64,000 bases of DNA from Oncomelania hupensis (GCA_036898135.1 CM072523.1:31347811-31411810), one strand, 5' to 3'; positions 1-11,464 are shown, counted from the stretch's first letter. The notes: a model not told the origin generated them from the sequence alone. Program-made: numbers and translations.

Positions 1-206
1 CCCCCTTGATACCTTCCATACCCCCTTGGTTCCTACCTGTACCCTCCTTGATACTTCCCCGTTGATCGTTTTGCAGGTATGGATGAAAGGAATCGACCAT
101 CACCATACCCCCTTATATATACCCGTATCCCCGTTATGCCTACCCATGCCCCTTTAAACCTACCCGTAGCCCCTTTTTACCTACACGTACCACCCCATCC
201 CGATCC
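1..206. repeat. Degenerate C-rich tandem repeat
   Basis: Irregular units built on a tacccgtaccccctt-like motif recur about every 15-35 bases (for example cataccccct, tacccgtatccc, tacccgtagcccc). No coding frame is convincing. It runs directly into the AAT satellite. Confidence 0.5.
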
Positions 207-212
207 TTGGTA

Positions 213-278
<66 letters not shown>

Positions 279-397
279 TTGAATATAGAATAATACAAAT
301 AGAAATCATAAAAAACACCAAGCTTTTAAAAGAAAATTTGATATAAGATATTATAATTGTTATTATAATAATAATTATTATTATTATTAGTTTATAA

Positions 398-469
<72 letters not shown>

Positions 470-538
470 TTGAATATAGAATAATACAAATAGAAATCAT
501 AAAAAATACCAAGGTCTTAAAAGAAAATTTGATGTAAG

Positions 539-590
<52 letters not shown>

Positions 591-612
591 TTATTATTAT
601 TATTAGTTTATA

Positions 613-682
<70 letters not shown>
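207..682. repeat. Compound AAT satellite, ~190-bp higher-order unit
   Basis: Four AAT/TAA arrays (about 212-277, 398-468, 541-590, 613-681) are separated by a repeated spacer that begins ttgaatatagaataatacaa at about 278 and again at about 469. The spacer copies are nearly identical over ~70 bases, so the block is two tandem units of ~191 bp, each made of an AAT array plus a spacer. Confidence 0.85.
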
Positions 683-766
683 TAAAGGTAAAAAGCCTAA
701 ATTAAAAAGAAAAATATCCATATTTTAGTGTACTAAAAAAAAAAAAAATGGGGGGGGGGGCCGGGT

Positions 767-838
767 GAGATTTGAACTTGGGTCACCCTGAACGGTAGGC
801 GAATGGTTTTACTAACTAAGCTACCAAGGCTTCCTATA
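767..838 (-). repeat. tRNA-like SINE head
   Basis: Read on the minus strand this has a box A-like stretch (ggtagcttagttagtaa) and a box B-like stretch (aagttcaaatctc) at tRNA spacing. The arms do not fold cleanly, so it is a tRNA-derived repeat head or pseudogene. It shares a ttcgcct...gatgaccca-type core with the tRNA-like element at 62403-62478. Confidence 0.5.
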
Positions 839-1163
839 AAGGACATCAATTTTTTGGTCTATATGGGAAAACATGCTGAAACCTCAATTTGATTTTTAAT
901 GGAAGCGCGCGGAATGAGGCTATTACAGTTTGTGGACATTTTGTTTATTTATTTATCTCAGAAACGGTTAAACGTTCGGTAAGGAAATGTCGGCTATAAC
1001 GATTTTGCTGGTTTTGAGCACACAGCAGGCCGATCAGCGGCGCTCAGCACCTGCCCAGATCAGCGTCCATACCGGACAAACTTTATAGTAGAGGCGAAGA
1101 AGGACTTCCGGCTAAGCAATTTATAATATATAGATGCAATTTAGCTTTGTAAAAGACAGTGCG

Positions 1164-1202
<39 letters not shown>

Positions 1203-1584
1203 CCCCCCCCCCCCCCAGTCTCTCTCCCCGACTGGGTCACTAAGAACGTATTCGAATGGTGGATAGCATCTCGTTTTCTGTGGGGTGCAAGCTGCCAGAT
1301 TTGGAGTGGTGGTAAGGGATGAAAACGAAAACAGAAGTTCTATTACATTCGATGACAAGCAAGTTGCCTAACGCAGACCTTTCCATGCAAACAAGTGTCA
1401 GGTTGGCCTGTAGGTGCCAACGAAATGGAAATCTTGGACATGTAACCAATATCCCAACTTTTCTGACATACAGGCAACTATTTTCACAACTTTTTGGACA
1501 TCTTTTCCTCCTGGATTTTTTTCTCTTCCGACTTAAAAATACATTGCGTTCTTTCTTTCTTCTGACATTTTGGGTTAGAGGGGG
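839..1584. other. No recognised gene; CT array and C-run
   Basis: A CT array covers about 1165-1197 and a C-run about 1202-1217. Overlapping frames of 60-120 codons occur on both strands, but none shows a domain, splice context or composition that argues for coding. Confidence 0.5.
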
Positions 1585-1672
1585 CAGTGACCTCGTAGCG
1601 CAGCTGCAAGGGCGCAACAGTTCCCTATGTCGAAGGATGCAGGTTCGAACCTCGCATGGTAGGAACTGGTGT
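1585..1672 (+). repeat. tRNA-like SINE head
   Basis: On the plus strand a box A-like motif (cgtagcgcagctgcaaggg) is followed about 40 bases later by a good box B (gcaggttcgaacctc), as in tRNA-derived SINEs. The rest of the SINE body is not clear. Confidence 0.5.
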
Positions 1673-1689
1673 AAAATGTAACTGTTGTT

Positions 1690-2332
1690 TATTCTTCCTC
1701 TTCCGACTTGGTACGTATAGTTCCTTTTTCGTTTAGAAACAGGTCTCTCCTCTCCTCCTCCAACCCTCCATCCCACCACCCCCGGTTTCTCGTTCCCCCT
1801 TAATGTCCAACATGCTTGATTAACTCCAATTCCTTTCCTTTTGGCAAGAATACCAACTCTTTGTGTTTTACATGAAGTTTTAATCTCCATTTTCTTCTTC
1901 TACTTCTCTGTTCGTCTTAAGTTTCTTTCTGGCATTAACCTTTGTTGTTACTCCCCTTTGGGTAGAAAAAGAGCTCTCTTAGTTCCCAAACTAGATCCTC
2001 GGTCGATTCTCCTTCCGCTTCCTTTCTTCCAACGCCAAAATAGGCACCAGTTTGTAATTATCTCCCCTGGATTTTCTGGCTAGTCTCTCTTTTCGTTCAA
2101 AGTTTTGTCCCTTGCTAACACCGATGTTTCCCTCTTCTACCTCTATCCCCCCCTTCCCCCTCCAATCACCCCTCTCGCTCTTTCTCTCCAAAATGTAAGG
2201 GTTGTTACTTAAGTATCGATTTTATCCCACTTATCTACGTTACACGCATAACTAAAATTGTATGTATCCCCTCCTTCCCCCTCCCCCACTTCTTATCCCC
2301 CATCCAACTCTCCACTCAACCTCCCATTTCCC

Positions 2333-2389
<57 letters not shown>

Positions 2390-2392
2390 CCT
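1690..2392. other. Pyrimidine-rich region with CT array
   Basis: Strongly C/T-biased on the plus strand, ending in a pure CT array at about 2335-2385. A loose phrase gggt-tctat-ttaa-atcgattttat recurs near 2199, 2596, 2708 and 3866, which suggests an old degenerate tandem repeat. No gene seen. Confidence 0.5.
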
Positions 2393-2548
2393 CTTGTTGT
2401 TGTTTGTTGTTGTTTGTAGATTATAGTCACACGACACTTTCGCATATAGGTGACTACTGGACCGATTTATACTGACACCAGCGGGCCAGTTGTTGGTAAA
2501 GGGGAAAATAATATGATCACACGTTGACCAATCCGGGATTCGAACCCA
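2393..2548 (-). repeat. SINE family A, 5'-truncated copy
   Basis: The tail (tgttgttgtttg repeats on the plus strand, i.e. CAA-rich on the element's strand) and body (tagattatagtcacacgaca onward) match the copies at 48691-48885 and 62924-63124. The element stops just past its box B (gattcgaaccc) and lacks the tRNA-like head, so it is truncated at the 5' end. Confidence 0.85.
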
Positions 2549-2745
2549 TTCCTCTTTCTCTCCCTCCAGAATTTAAGCGCTTCTAGAAAATTTCAGGGTG
2601 TCTATCTTAACATCGATTTCATTCCATTCTACCTTCTAAAAGTCAATTTTTTTGGCCAACCTCTGTCTCCCGGAGAGTCTGCCTTAGTCACTCTTCTTGT
2701 GAAAGAAAGGGTGTCTATTTAAAACTCGATTGTATACCTTTTCTT

Positions 2746-3105
2746 TAAATACTGCTACTCCCATCTCTAACTACAGCTACTCACATCTCTAACTACTGCT
2801 ACTCCCATCTCTAAGTACTGCTACTCCCATCTCTAACTACAGCTACTCACATCTCTAACTACTGCTACTCCCATCTCTAACTACTGCTACTCCCATCTCT
2901 AACTACTGCTACTCCATCTCTAAGTACTGATACTCCATCTCTAACTACTGCTACTCCATCTCTAACTACTGATACTCCATCTCTAAGTACTGATACTCCA
3001 TCTCTAACTACTGATACTCCATCTCTAACTACTGATACTCCATCTCTAACTACTGCTACTCCATCTCTAAGTACTGATACTCCATCTCTAACTACTGATA
3101 CTCCC
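2746..3105. repeat. 21-22 bp minisatellite
   Basis: About 17 tandem units of ctactgctactc(c)catctctaa. Early units are 22 bp; later units lost one C and are 21 bp, giving a frame-preserving array that reads on the minus strand as a VVRDGVS heptapeptide for about 78 codons. No flanking coding signal supports real translation. Confidence 0.92.
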
Positions 3106-3299
3106 AACACCACACTTTCATGCCTTCGTGCCCGTCTGTATGTCTGTTTTCGCTAAAGTTTACAGTTACTATGTAAATATTGATGTATCCCATTCTATAT
3201 ATTGCAAACATCGACACTGCAGTAAATTTTTTATTCCCTTCCTCCCCTTCTACCCCAACTCTCTCTTTAACTCTCCATTTTCCGTCGCACACACATACC

Positions 3300-3361
3300 A
3301 AGGGTAAATGCAAGTGTTTGTGTGTGTGTGGGTGTTGCTTGTGTGTGTGTGTGTGTGGGCA
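3300..3361. repeat. GT microsatellite
   Basis: Interrupted GT array directly left of the inverted-repeat element at 3362. Confidence 0.85.
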
Positions 3362-3618
3362 TGTAGAAACGACGTTCTGATGACACACACATGAAACTCC
3401 ACGTGGTTTCTTCTGACTTTTTTGGAAGGCCGTACTATTTTGACGTCAAAATAGTTCTCCGTTGAGTTAGAGATGTTTTATGATTAGGGTTAGTTTAAGG
3501 GTTAGGGTTAGGGATAGCTTCAAAAATTGGAAAATGTCAAAATAATGTCAAATGGAAAGTGTGTCAAAATAATCCCTGTTTTTTTTTTTACAACAGTCAT
3601 CAGAACGTCGTTTTTACA
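3362..3618. mobile_element. MITE-like inverted-repeat element
   Basis: Ends are 23-bp inverted repeats with one mismatch: 3362-3384 (TGTAGAAACGACGTTCTG...) and the reverse complement at 3596-3618. The interior (~210 bp) is non-coding and holds a 22-bp perfect palindrome at 3434-3455 centred on TGACGTCA, several gtcaaaata motifs, and a telomere-like gggttagggttaggg run near 3485-3512. GT microsatellites abut both ends, so a target-site duplication cannot be read. A non-autonomous DNA transposon is the best call; superfamily unknown. Confidence 0.7.
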
Positions 3619-3621
3619 AAA

Positions 3622-3667
<46 letters not shown>

Positions 3668-3690
3668 GTGTGTGTATGTGTGTGCGTGTT
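3619..3690. repeat. GT/GC alternating microsatellite
   Basis: GT repeats with a central gcgcgcgcg block; strictly alternating purine-pyrimidine for most of its length. Confidence 0.95.
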
Positions 3691-4231
3691 AAAAACTCAA
3701 AACTTGGATTGTATATCATTCCAGACATTGCCAACATAACAGCTGTGTATCGTTTGACAACACCAACGTTTTTGTATCCCCACTCCCCACAAAATCTCAA
3801 TCTCAATCTCTCTCTCTCCCTCCCTTCTGCCCCCCCCCCCCTCATTCCCTTCCTCCTCAAATCGTTGAGGGTTTCTATGAAAACATCGATTCTATCACGA
3901 GGGCCTTTAAAAAAACAAAAATCTGTTTCAACACGACAGACACACTTGTCGCGAGAAGAGTCTTCTTCCGAAACAAAACCAAATACAGAAAGGATTGCCA
4001 ATTAAATTTATATTGGGACAAGGGGCCGCAGCTGAATATCCAGGCAGCACGAATAACGATGGAGACTGTGCGGGAATTAAGCTCTCCCAACTTTTTGTAT
4101 GACGACAGCAGCGCTTAAAAAAGAAATAAAGAAAAAAAATGAAGAAAGAAATAATGAAAGAAAGAAAGAAAGATAGAAAAGAAAGACTACCAAGAAGTGC
4201 GAAAGGAAAAACAAAGTTGTGTTTATATGTT
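3691..4231. other. Low-complexity region without a recognised gene
   Basis: A CT run with a C-run near 3805-3842 and a purine-rich stretch at about 4118-4190 (gaaagaaagaaaga type). Frames of 70-150 codons over this stretch are products of the simple sequence. Confidence 0.5.
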
Positions 4232-4410
4232 TGGCGGCAAAGGGATAGCTCAGCGATTCACGGCGCAATGCTAGGGTCCGTGTGTCTTGGGCGAGGCGAG
4301 TTCGAATCCTGACTGTAACGAACGATTTTGGACATGTTGGGTATTAAGTGACTTGCGCCTTGAGAAGTTCTCTGAGCTTGTAAGTGCGCTATATAAGAGC
4401 AATATCTTTT
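4232..4410 (+). repeat. SINE family B copy
   Basis: Begins tggcggcaaagggatagctc (box A), has box B gagttcgaatcctg, and ends in the family tail ttgagaagttctctgagctt...gtgcgctatataagag. The same head-to-tail order is found at 33372-33555 and 33773-33957, with a more divergent head here. The tail gcgctatataag is typical of SINEs that use a partner LINE's 3' end. Confidence 0.85.
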
Positions 4411-4879
4411 TGAATGTCACCCAACCGATTAAAAAAAAACACTAAGGGAAATTCAGCTTTTAAACTTGGTAGTAAGTAGCTTGAAGAAAGAAGTCAACGT
4501 TGTATTTTGTTCCTAATACACCTTTCTGCGGAGCAGAAATCTGATGCATTGGAAAGTCCTACACACAATAATTGCCCTAGACAATGCAGCTGTTCCACTG
4601 CAAAAACCATGGCCAGCAATGGTTGTTCCTTAGCTTCAGTCCCAGACTTCGGTCTCAATATATTCACGGCAGTACTGCACCGGTGCCTTCAAAACTCATA
4701 CAGTCATAGTCCTTATAGTAGAAATTAGCCGATCTGAAATTTATTTTAATTACTGTACAAAAATAAATAGCAGGGCCAAGTCCATATGACTCACGTGCTT
4801 TTTATGGAACTTGCAATATTTAACATAAAAATGATTGCCCAGGAAAAAAAAAAAAGAAAATGAAACAGTGGCATTAAAA
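4411..4879. other. No recognised feature
   Basis: AT-rich sequence with short A-runs. No convincing exon, RNA gene or repeat. Confidence 0.4.
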
Positions 4880-5350
4880 TGCAAATACCGACTTTAATCT
4901 TTCTAAGCTCTTGACCTTGAGATGGCCTTGACCTCCGGCTCCAAATACACTCATGTAATATCAAATAAACTACAGCAAAAGTTGTATTATGGAGAAAAAA
5001 CTTGGGATTACCTTGACCTTCAGTGACCCTGAACCTTTTGATGACCTTGGACTTTATGTGATCTCTCATGCTCGTGTATAATCAAATAATCCAATGTTCT
5101 TGCACACTATGGGTTAAATAGAGCCATTCCACTGTACGATGACCAAATTTTTTTGCATGTTTTTGCAAGACCTAAAATGAGCTTGACCTTCAAGATCAAC
5201 GGAAAAACGGAATAAATATGAAAGATTAATCTATCACCTCTAAATACAACAAGTTTGAACTTAATATCTCTCACAGTTTAGAATTAAAGTCACTTCAAAT
5301 TACCTATACTAACTGACTTTGGACAGCTCCAGTGACCTTGACAAAATGTT
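4880..5350. repeat. Repeat-like region rich in TGACCTTGA motifs
   Basis: tgaccttga or close variants (ttgaccttgag, ccttgacctcc, gatgaccttgg, gtgaccttgacaa) recur at least six times. A shorter stretch with the same motif lies at 7495-7560. This looks like a degenerate dispersed repeat; no coding frame. Confidence 0.5.
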
Positions 5351-5359
5351 CATGGTATG

Positions 5360-6240
5360 TGTGTCTCATTGATATCTCTGTGACGGTGTGTTCTATTGTT
5401 GCTGGGCTCTGCCTTGCTTACACAGGGAGTGCAGAGCGTCTCACTATTGGCAGAAACAGCCCTCAGCGAGAAGATCTCCACTTATACAGATAAGAGACAA
5501 ACATCATGGCTAAAATAAACACAGGGAGAAGTAATTAATAATATACACCTTCTCCGGTACAGCCACTGGTCTCCAATAATACGGATATGAGAAATAACAG
5601 TTGGTCAGTAGGGGCTACCTCGTGGTGTTGAAAACCGGTCGCATGGGTCAGCCACGTGGTCAAGCAAAGGTTGACTAACATTCACAATTATAAAACATGG
5701 CAAGACTTCACAAGCATAATCCAATAATAATATCAATAAATCGCGGTGAAACAAAAGATGACAATGTCAGGCTATGGCTATACTGCGATGAATGGATTTC
5801 ACCCATCCCCTGCGTAGTCTTCTGAGAGAGTTTTCAGAGCGTTGGTCCCTCTTGGGTGAGGTTTAAACAAAGATTGACGTTGTGGCAAGCTAAAGCCCGT
5901 GATCTACAATAAACATTTGCACCCTCGCGGGGGATGATGGATATAAGTCAGCGGGATTATGCCACGGCATCCCTTAGCGAAGATTTTCCATACACATACT
6001 TAGAATAATCCTAACCTGTGTCGTCTGCTAGGCCTCGAATTTAAGTTGCAAAGGCCAAAGAAGAATGAACTTTTAGAGGCGTGGAGCCTTACTGCAGTGT
6101 CCAAACTAGCCTCTTGTGACAATCTCTCATGCATCAAGGAATCATAAGTTCAATATTAGTAACTTACACACACAAAAAACATACATATTCCTATACTAAT
6201 TTGGGAACTTCAATGTGGTAAGTATGACATTGATTATACT
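5360..6240. other. Unrecognised non-coding sequence
   Basis: Mixed-composition sequence with no long frame, no tRNA-like boxes and no tandem structure that I can see. It may be an old dispersed repeat, but no second copy is in the window. Confidence 0.35.
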
Positions 6241-7060
6241 AATATGAGAAAAAAAGAAACGGTCTTTGTTAGCAACAGAAGCATATGAATATACTGAACA
6301 CACATTTTATTCATATTTACACATTTATACTGATGGCTCGGTTTTAGATACAGACGAAACAGGTGCTAGTTATGTTATACCTACCTTAAGAGATCATGAA
6401 TCGTTTTCTGTGGGTAAAGAATGTTCAATATTTACTGCAGAATTTACTGCTATTGTAATGGCATTTAATAAAATCATAAGTTTAATCTTTATTAATATTT
6501 TATTTTTGTGTGGACTCTAAATCAGTTCTTCAAAGTTTAAAGTCTAATTATAATAGAGCCAGAAATTGTATTACATATGAAATAAAATATCTTATTCATC
6601 GCTTAATCATAAATTGTACTAATGTTCAGTTTTGTTGGGTAACATCTAATTGTGGTTTAACTCATAATGAATGAAGTGGCAAGGAAACAACACACATTTG
6701 CTATTCAAAGTAATATCCCATTGTCAACAAAGGAAATATGCAGTATAATTTAAAAAAAATTATATAATTTTCCTAATAAAAAATAAATATAATGAAAATT
6801 CACAATATCCTCGACTAATAACCTCGTTAGCACATCGTCTTGCTTTAAATTTTTGGAGGACGAAGTACTGCAAAGATATTGTTTGCATTTGCAAAAATAA
6901 TATAAATATTAAACATATTATTCATGACTGCAGTGTAACAACACCATAAAATTATTCCACTAAACACTTATACCGTTAAAAGTAAAAATATTGACTATTG
7001 TATAATTATAGCAAAATCTTTAATTCATAGTCCTTTTGGACATATTCTATAAAAATGACA
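6241..7060 (+). pseudogene. Decayed non-LTR retrotransposon, RNase H part
   Basis: The frame from 6266 encodes an RNase H core: YTDGS with the first catalytic Asp, then FTAEFTAI with the catalytic Glu. After a frameshift before 6510 the next frame gives VDSKSVLQSLK (second Asp) and WVTSNCGLTHNE, followed by an in-frame TGA at 6672. Further down, around 6830-6930, LAHRLALNFWRTKYC...CICK...H..HDC resembles the Cys-His knuckle that follows RNase H in I-clade-like LINEs. It is a 5'-truncated dead copy. A related copy lies on the minus strand at 39170-39990. Confidence 0.8.
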
Positions 7061-7494
7061 ATCATATTATTTTTCATACACAGTCATAGCATAAAGGTGA
7101 CTTTAATAATGATAATATTGCATAAGGTTGGTGTTACTTTGTTATCGGATGTTAATATGTTATAATTTATTCATTTATTTTTTGGTTTGATTTGTTCTAA
7201 TTATAATTTATTTTTATTTATTAATTTTATTTTTTTAATAAATAAAAATAAAAATTAATAATTAATTATTTAACTACATCAAATCAAGTGTTGATATGTG
7301 GTTAATTTGGCTTTTTTCTCCCTCTATAAATGTGTCCTTCCTCCTTTACTTTCCCCCCATTCCTTCTTTCCCCTTCCTTTTTTCCCCCTAATCTAAAATG
7401 ATTTCGGTGAACAGACGTTAAATGAAACAAACAAACAAACAAACAAACAAAAAAGTTAACTTTTGTGAACATTTTGTCATTTTTGGTCAAACAT
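7061..7494. other. AT-rich sequence with an AT palindrome
   Basis: Very A/T-rich, probably LINE 3' UTR continuing from 7060. At about 7195-7262 a T-rich arm and its A-rich inverted copy form a long AT hairpin. A caaa pentad array is at 7424-7450. Confidence 0.5.
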
Positions 7495-7683
7495 TTATTG
7501 ACCCTGTGACCATGACCTTGAAGTGAAGTCATTCATTCACTTGTCATGTATGAGGTCTCAAGGATATACACCATCTTACAATGATAGCTGAAATAAGTTC
7601 TGAGATATTAATCCACTCGCAAGTTCTGCATATCCGCATTTTTTGCACTATTTAGGGCTTACACAGCACAGATTTGCACAAAT

Positions 7684-7750
7684 CCGGAATCCCTTTTTTG
7701 TGTGTTGGTGGGGATGGGTTGGGGGGTGGGGTAGGTGGGGTGGGTTTGTG
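7684..7750 (+). repeat. G-rich tract, potential G-quadruplex
   Basis: At least five G-runs of 3-6 with short loops (ggggatgggttggggggtgg onward) occur between 7709 and 7746 on the plus strand. Confidence 0.6.
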
Positions 7751-8242
7751 TCGAGCATATATAGACTCACAATGCTATGCATGCGAGTCAAAAATCAATC
7801 AATAAGTATACATTATGATTAATACAGAAAACATTGCCCATCCAAATCAAATGGAGTACGAATAAACAGACCAAATAATAAATAGAATACACGCTGATTC
7901 GCGAATGTTTCCGGGTACAATCAACCAACAGCAACCACAGTCTCTCAGCTAAACCAAAATAACAAGGTGGTCAAAACTTTGAAAAAAAAATTAGTAAAAG
8001 AAACGTGCCGTATAAAAGGAAAACAGCCGCATAACCATCTCCATCTCTGCTAAATTGGACCATGCCGTAAAGGCTTTTATTGCTATAATGACAGTGGTCA
8101 TTTCGTGAGAAGGGTGTGTGAACGTGGACACTTCAGCCTTTGAAACAGACACAGCAATAGCAGATGGTCAGTCTCGTCCCTCGGAGGATCAAGCTTGACC
8201 ACCATTAGGCTGAGTGCTACATGACAAACACAGAATGGAGAA

Positions 8243-8246
<4 letters not shown>
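7751..8246. other. No recognised feature
   Basis: Unique-looking sequence with no long coding frame on either strand and no splice-bounded frame that I would support. Confidence 0.35.
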
Positions 8247-8331
<85 letters not shown>

Positions 8332-8338
8332 GTGAGTG
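8247..8338. repeat. GA microsatellite
   Basis: About 40 GA units with gtgagtgagtg at the right edge; purine on the plus strand. Confidence 0.97.
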
Positions 8339-8559
8339 TAGATCTTGCCAGAAGCGGACACAAATTCAGGATTACACATCAAGTCAGTACTGTATTCCGT
8401 ATTTTGTAAAACGAAGTTAGAAAAAAAAAAGAACATTTTCATAGTCATCGGTACAAGGACAGTTAGTAATATTACAAAACTGAATGCAGTATGTGTAGGC
8501 ATAAGACATGTCCGAATTATACCTCATCATTCTCTCCCTCTACAAAGCCAACCTCCTAT

Positions 8560-9020
8560 AGCAAATAGATTAATCGCACTGGTGCAACCGTGTTCCTAGG
8601 TGATGCGAAAGGGGAGGGAATACCATTTCCGGAACAACTCTTCATTAGCGGGAGGCACAAATGCATCAAACGCTTCAAGGTGGCGAACCAATCAGCCCTC
8701 ACGCTGTTCGAGTTTGGCAAAGCAATTGCACGTGATGGAGTGATACAAGCACCTTTCGCGTCCACATGCATTTCTCTTAGCTTCCTGTTTGTGCGCACGC
8801 CATGCAATAAATTGCCGTGCATTTTTGTTGATTTTTTTTTTTATGCAGCGTTAGAAGCGCATTTCCGCGTCCACATGCTTTTCTCTGGAATTTCTGCATG
8901 CATAGAAAGAAGTATCTTCTACATCAATATGCATTTTTCTTCACTTCTTTTTTTTTGCAGGTGGACATGCAATTCCCTTCATTTGCTGCACGTGCACGTC
9001 CCATGCAGTAGCCTGGGGCT
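8560..9020. repeat. Degenerate repeat with tccacatgcattt motif
   Basis: ttcgcgtccacatgcatttctctta near 8756 and ttccgcgtccacatgcttttctctgg near 8862 are about 106 bp apart, with weaker relatives near 8925 and 8960. This indicates an old tandem repeat. Overlapping frames of 88 and 145 codons on opposite strands are not supported as genes. Confidence 0.4.
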
Positions 9021-9252
9021 AAACTAGAATAATCAAGCCTCCTTCAACTCCTTCCTCCCTTTTACCCGTAGGCTCTGCCTCATCTCCGCATTCTCCCTCT
9101 TTTTCTACAATAACACCACATTTGGCCAAGTTCGAGACAGTATGTCGATGCTGAATCCCTTTTTGAGAATGAAATAATAATACCTAGTGACATTAGGGAG
9201 TTTGCACACGTCCAGAATGGGCAAAGTCAACAGATCTGAAGATATAGATTCT

Positions 9253-9254
<2 letters not shown>

Positions 9255-9335
<81 letters not shown>
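9255..9335. repeat. GA microsatellite
   Basis: About 40 uninterrupted GA units; purine on the plus strand. Confidence 0.97.
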
Positions 9336-9337
<2 letters not shown>

Positions 9338-9676
9338 TGTGTTGAGTGGGGCTCGGGGCTGAACTGGAGCAGGATGCCCGGGAGTCAAAGCGGAGAAGAG
9401 TGAAAAGCGGACAGCAACTTGCTAAACTTTTAACAAGGAACTTGTGGTCGATGAAGGACGTCGTCCAGAAACGACCACACGTCTCCACCATCTCTACTAT
9501 ACTGCAGACATCAATTTAATGCGAACGCCGAATAAACCTACAGTTGTGCAAACCTGTATACTTCACGTGAGATACTATGTAGAATGCTTTGAATATCTTC
9601 AACACAAACATAGACATTAGTACTCTTTCAGGACTATAGACAATACCTCTATGATTCTGACCGCAATCATGGCTAT

Positions 9677-9960
9677 CATACCCTATTCTATCTTATTCCG
9701 TAACTCCAAGGTCGTTGGGGCATCACAGAGGATCCTTTAACCAGCGTATCTTTCTCTGTCCTCAGCAACCCTCAATTCGCTTAATGTCAAGCCAGTCCAT
9801 TCTCGAATGTTGTCCTCCCACCTCTTTTTCTGTCTCCCATTTCTTCTATCTCCTTGCATCGTGCCTTGCAGGATGGTCTTTGTAAGGTCTGATGCTCTGG
9901 TGAGATCATGCAAAACTAATGTATTATTCTTCCTCTGTGAACGCTTCTCCAGTTAGCCTA
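9677..9960 (-). mobile_element. LINE 3' end (GGATA-tail family), fragment
   Basis: The minus strand carries the 3'-terminal RT-ORF segment and UTR shared with the copies at 25651-26067 and 55725-56145 (anchor on the plus strand: gcatcgtgccttgcaggatg). The tail is a degraded tattctatctta version of the family's ggata pentamer repeats. Reading frames are broken. Confidence 0.8.
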
Positions 9961-10825
9961 CTTACCCGTCCTCGTCTTGTCATCTTCTTTTCCATTGCAA
10001 GAAGGCGGGAAATTTTCTTTTAAATCGGTCCTAAGAATAAGTTGTGTGTGTTTGTGTGTGTTTGTGTGTGTGTGTTATGTGTGTGTTTGTGTGTGTGTGA
10101 CTGCGCGCGCGGATGTGTGTGTTATGTTTGAGTGCGTGTTAAAGTGTGTTATATGATAAAGTTGAGAGCGCGAGTGCGCGCAATTGTGAACTAAGTAAAA
10201 TACCCCAAAAAGAAACTAAAACCTACGTTCATCAACACAGTGCTTCTGGGAATTTTTGTTTGTTTTTTAAAATTATTCTTTTAAATTTATTTTGCCATCT
10301 GCAACAGCAATCGCTTTACCCCAACCCCGGCTATAAAATTCTACCGCCGATACATTTCTGACTAAACCGCCGCATTAGTTCAAGAATATGGACTCGAACG
10401 AAACCGGAAGAGTGGTTTAGGAATATACCTGTCGCCACATCGAACGTTTGCACAGCGATTTAGGACTAACTTCCAAAACTTCTTCAAAGTTATTACGCAT
10501 AAAGTCTAGAATACGGACTCGAAGAGAGGTCTTCAATGATATCAAACTTTTTTCGCACAGTGGAATACCATCTCGAAGAACTTCTGCAAAGTCAATCCAT
10601 CTAAGTAAATCAGGTCAGAGGTTGGGGTGTGGTCTGTTTGGGTGTGGTGGGTGATGGTGGGTGATGGAGGTTACTGTTGGTGGTGGTTTGGACGTATATT
10701 TGTGTGGACATTTTATTTTAAACAAAAGCACCCAAGCCGCGGATTTTTACCTCAAACATACTACGATCAGTTACTGACTGTGATAATGAAAAATTACTAC
10801 TATTACTACTAATCCATAATAGCCA
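9961..10825. other. GT microsatellites and a ~120-bp degenerate duplication
   Basis: GT/GTTT-type repeats lie at about 10045-10140. Two related segments start agaatatggactcgaa (about 10385) and agaatacggactcgaa (about 10507), consistent with an old tandem duplication. A ggtgggtgatggt-rich patch is at 10622-10690. No gene seen. Confidence 0.4.
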
Positions 10826-10912
10826 GTTCAATGTGTGCGCTATAAAGGATCGAACCAGCAATCATTGAACCCCAATGCAGGGCTCTTACCAATGAGCCCA
10901 TTTGCCACCCTG
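10826..10912 (-). repeat. tRNA-like SINE head
   Basis: On the minus strand: gtggcaaatgggctcattgg, then gtaagagccctgc, then box B ctggttcgatcc, then tatagcgc. Box spacing is tRNA-like, but the acceptor arms do not pair, so this is a SINE head and not a tRNA gene. Confidence 0.55.
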
Positions 10913-11464
10913 TCCGCATTTGGCGATGTAAACGATCTCTTTCACTCGTTGTCTTGACGGCAAAAGCATCGGTAAAGAGATAGACCCCCTTATAAAAGCC
11001 TCCATCCGGGAACGCCAGAAGACTTTATTTACCGTCTTAGCTTATTGATTTTGTACAACTGCAGCTAGGGAGCCAAAGCACCTCTCTCCGTTTCCTCTGC
11101 CATCCGTCATCCTCTAAGGTTCCTTCTTTATTCCACATACTCCTTATCCATAGCCTGTTCCCTGTGTCGTCGTCATTAACTCTGGGAATTAAAACGCTTT
11201 CTTCTTCGTGCTACACTATTATGCCCTCTATTTTGTTTTAATTTTATACTCGGCATAGCCATTAGTCGAAATGAATAATTTCCCGACTGCACCAATTAAT
11301 GTACTAGAGCACTGTTAACTCTTGTTGTTCTGAATACTGTAGATACTCTGTCGATGCGAATGAAAACCACGTTTAGTTGCGGTCGCCTTTTAACACAGCA
11401 GATCATTCATTCACTGGTGAAATATAATTGGGATTATGACTGAAAAGCTCTCTAGCAATAACGC
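10913..11464. other. No recognised feature
   Basis: Unique-looking sequence without a supported gene. Confidence 0.35.

Noticed and set aside
1240..1890. 216-codon minus-strand frame
   Set aside because: Overlaps a tRNA-like SINE head and CT-rich sequence; composition and content do not resemble a protein.
2746..3105. CRISPR-like array
   Set aside because: Tandem units without spacers, in a eukaryotic genome.
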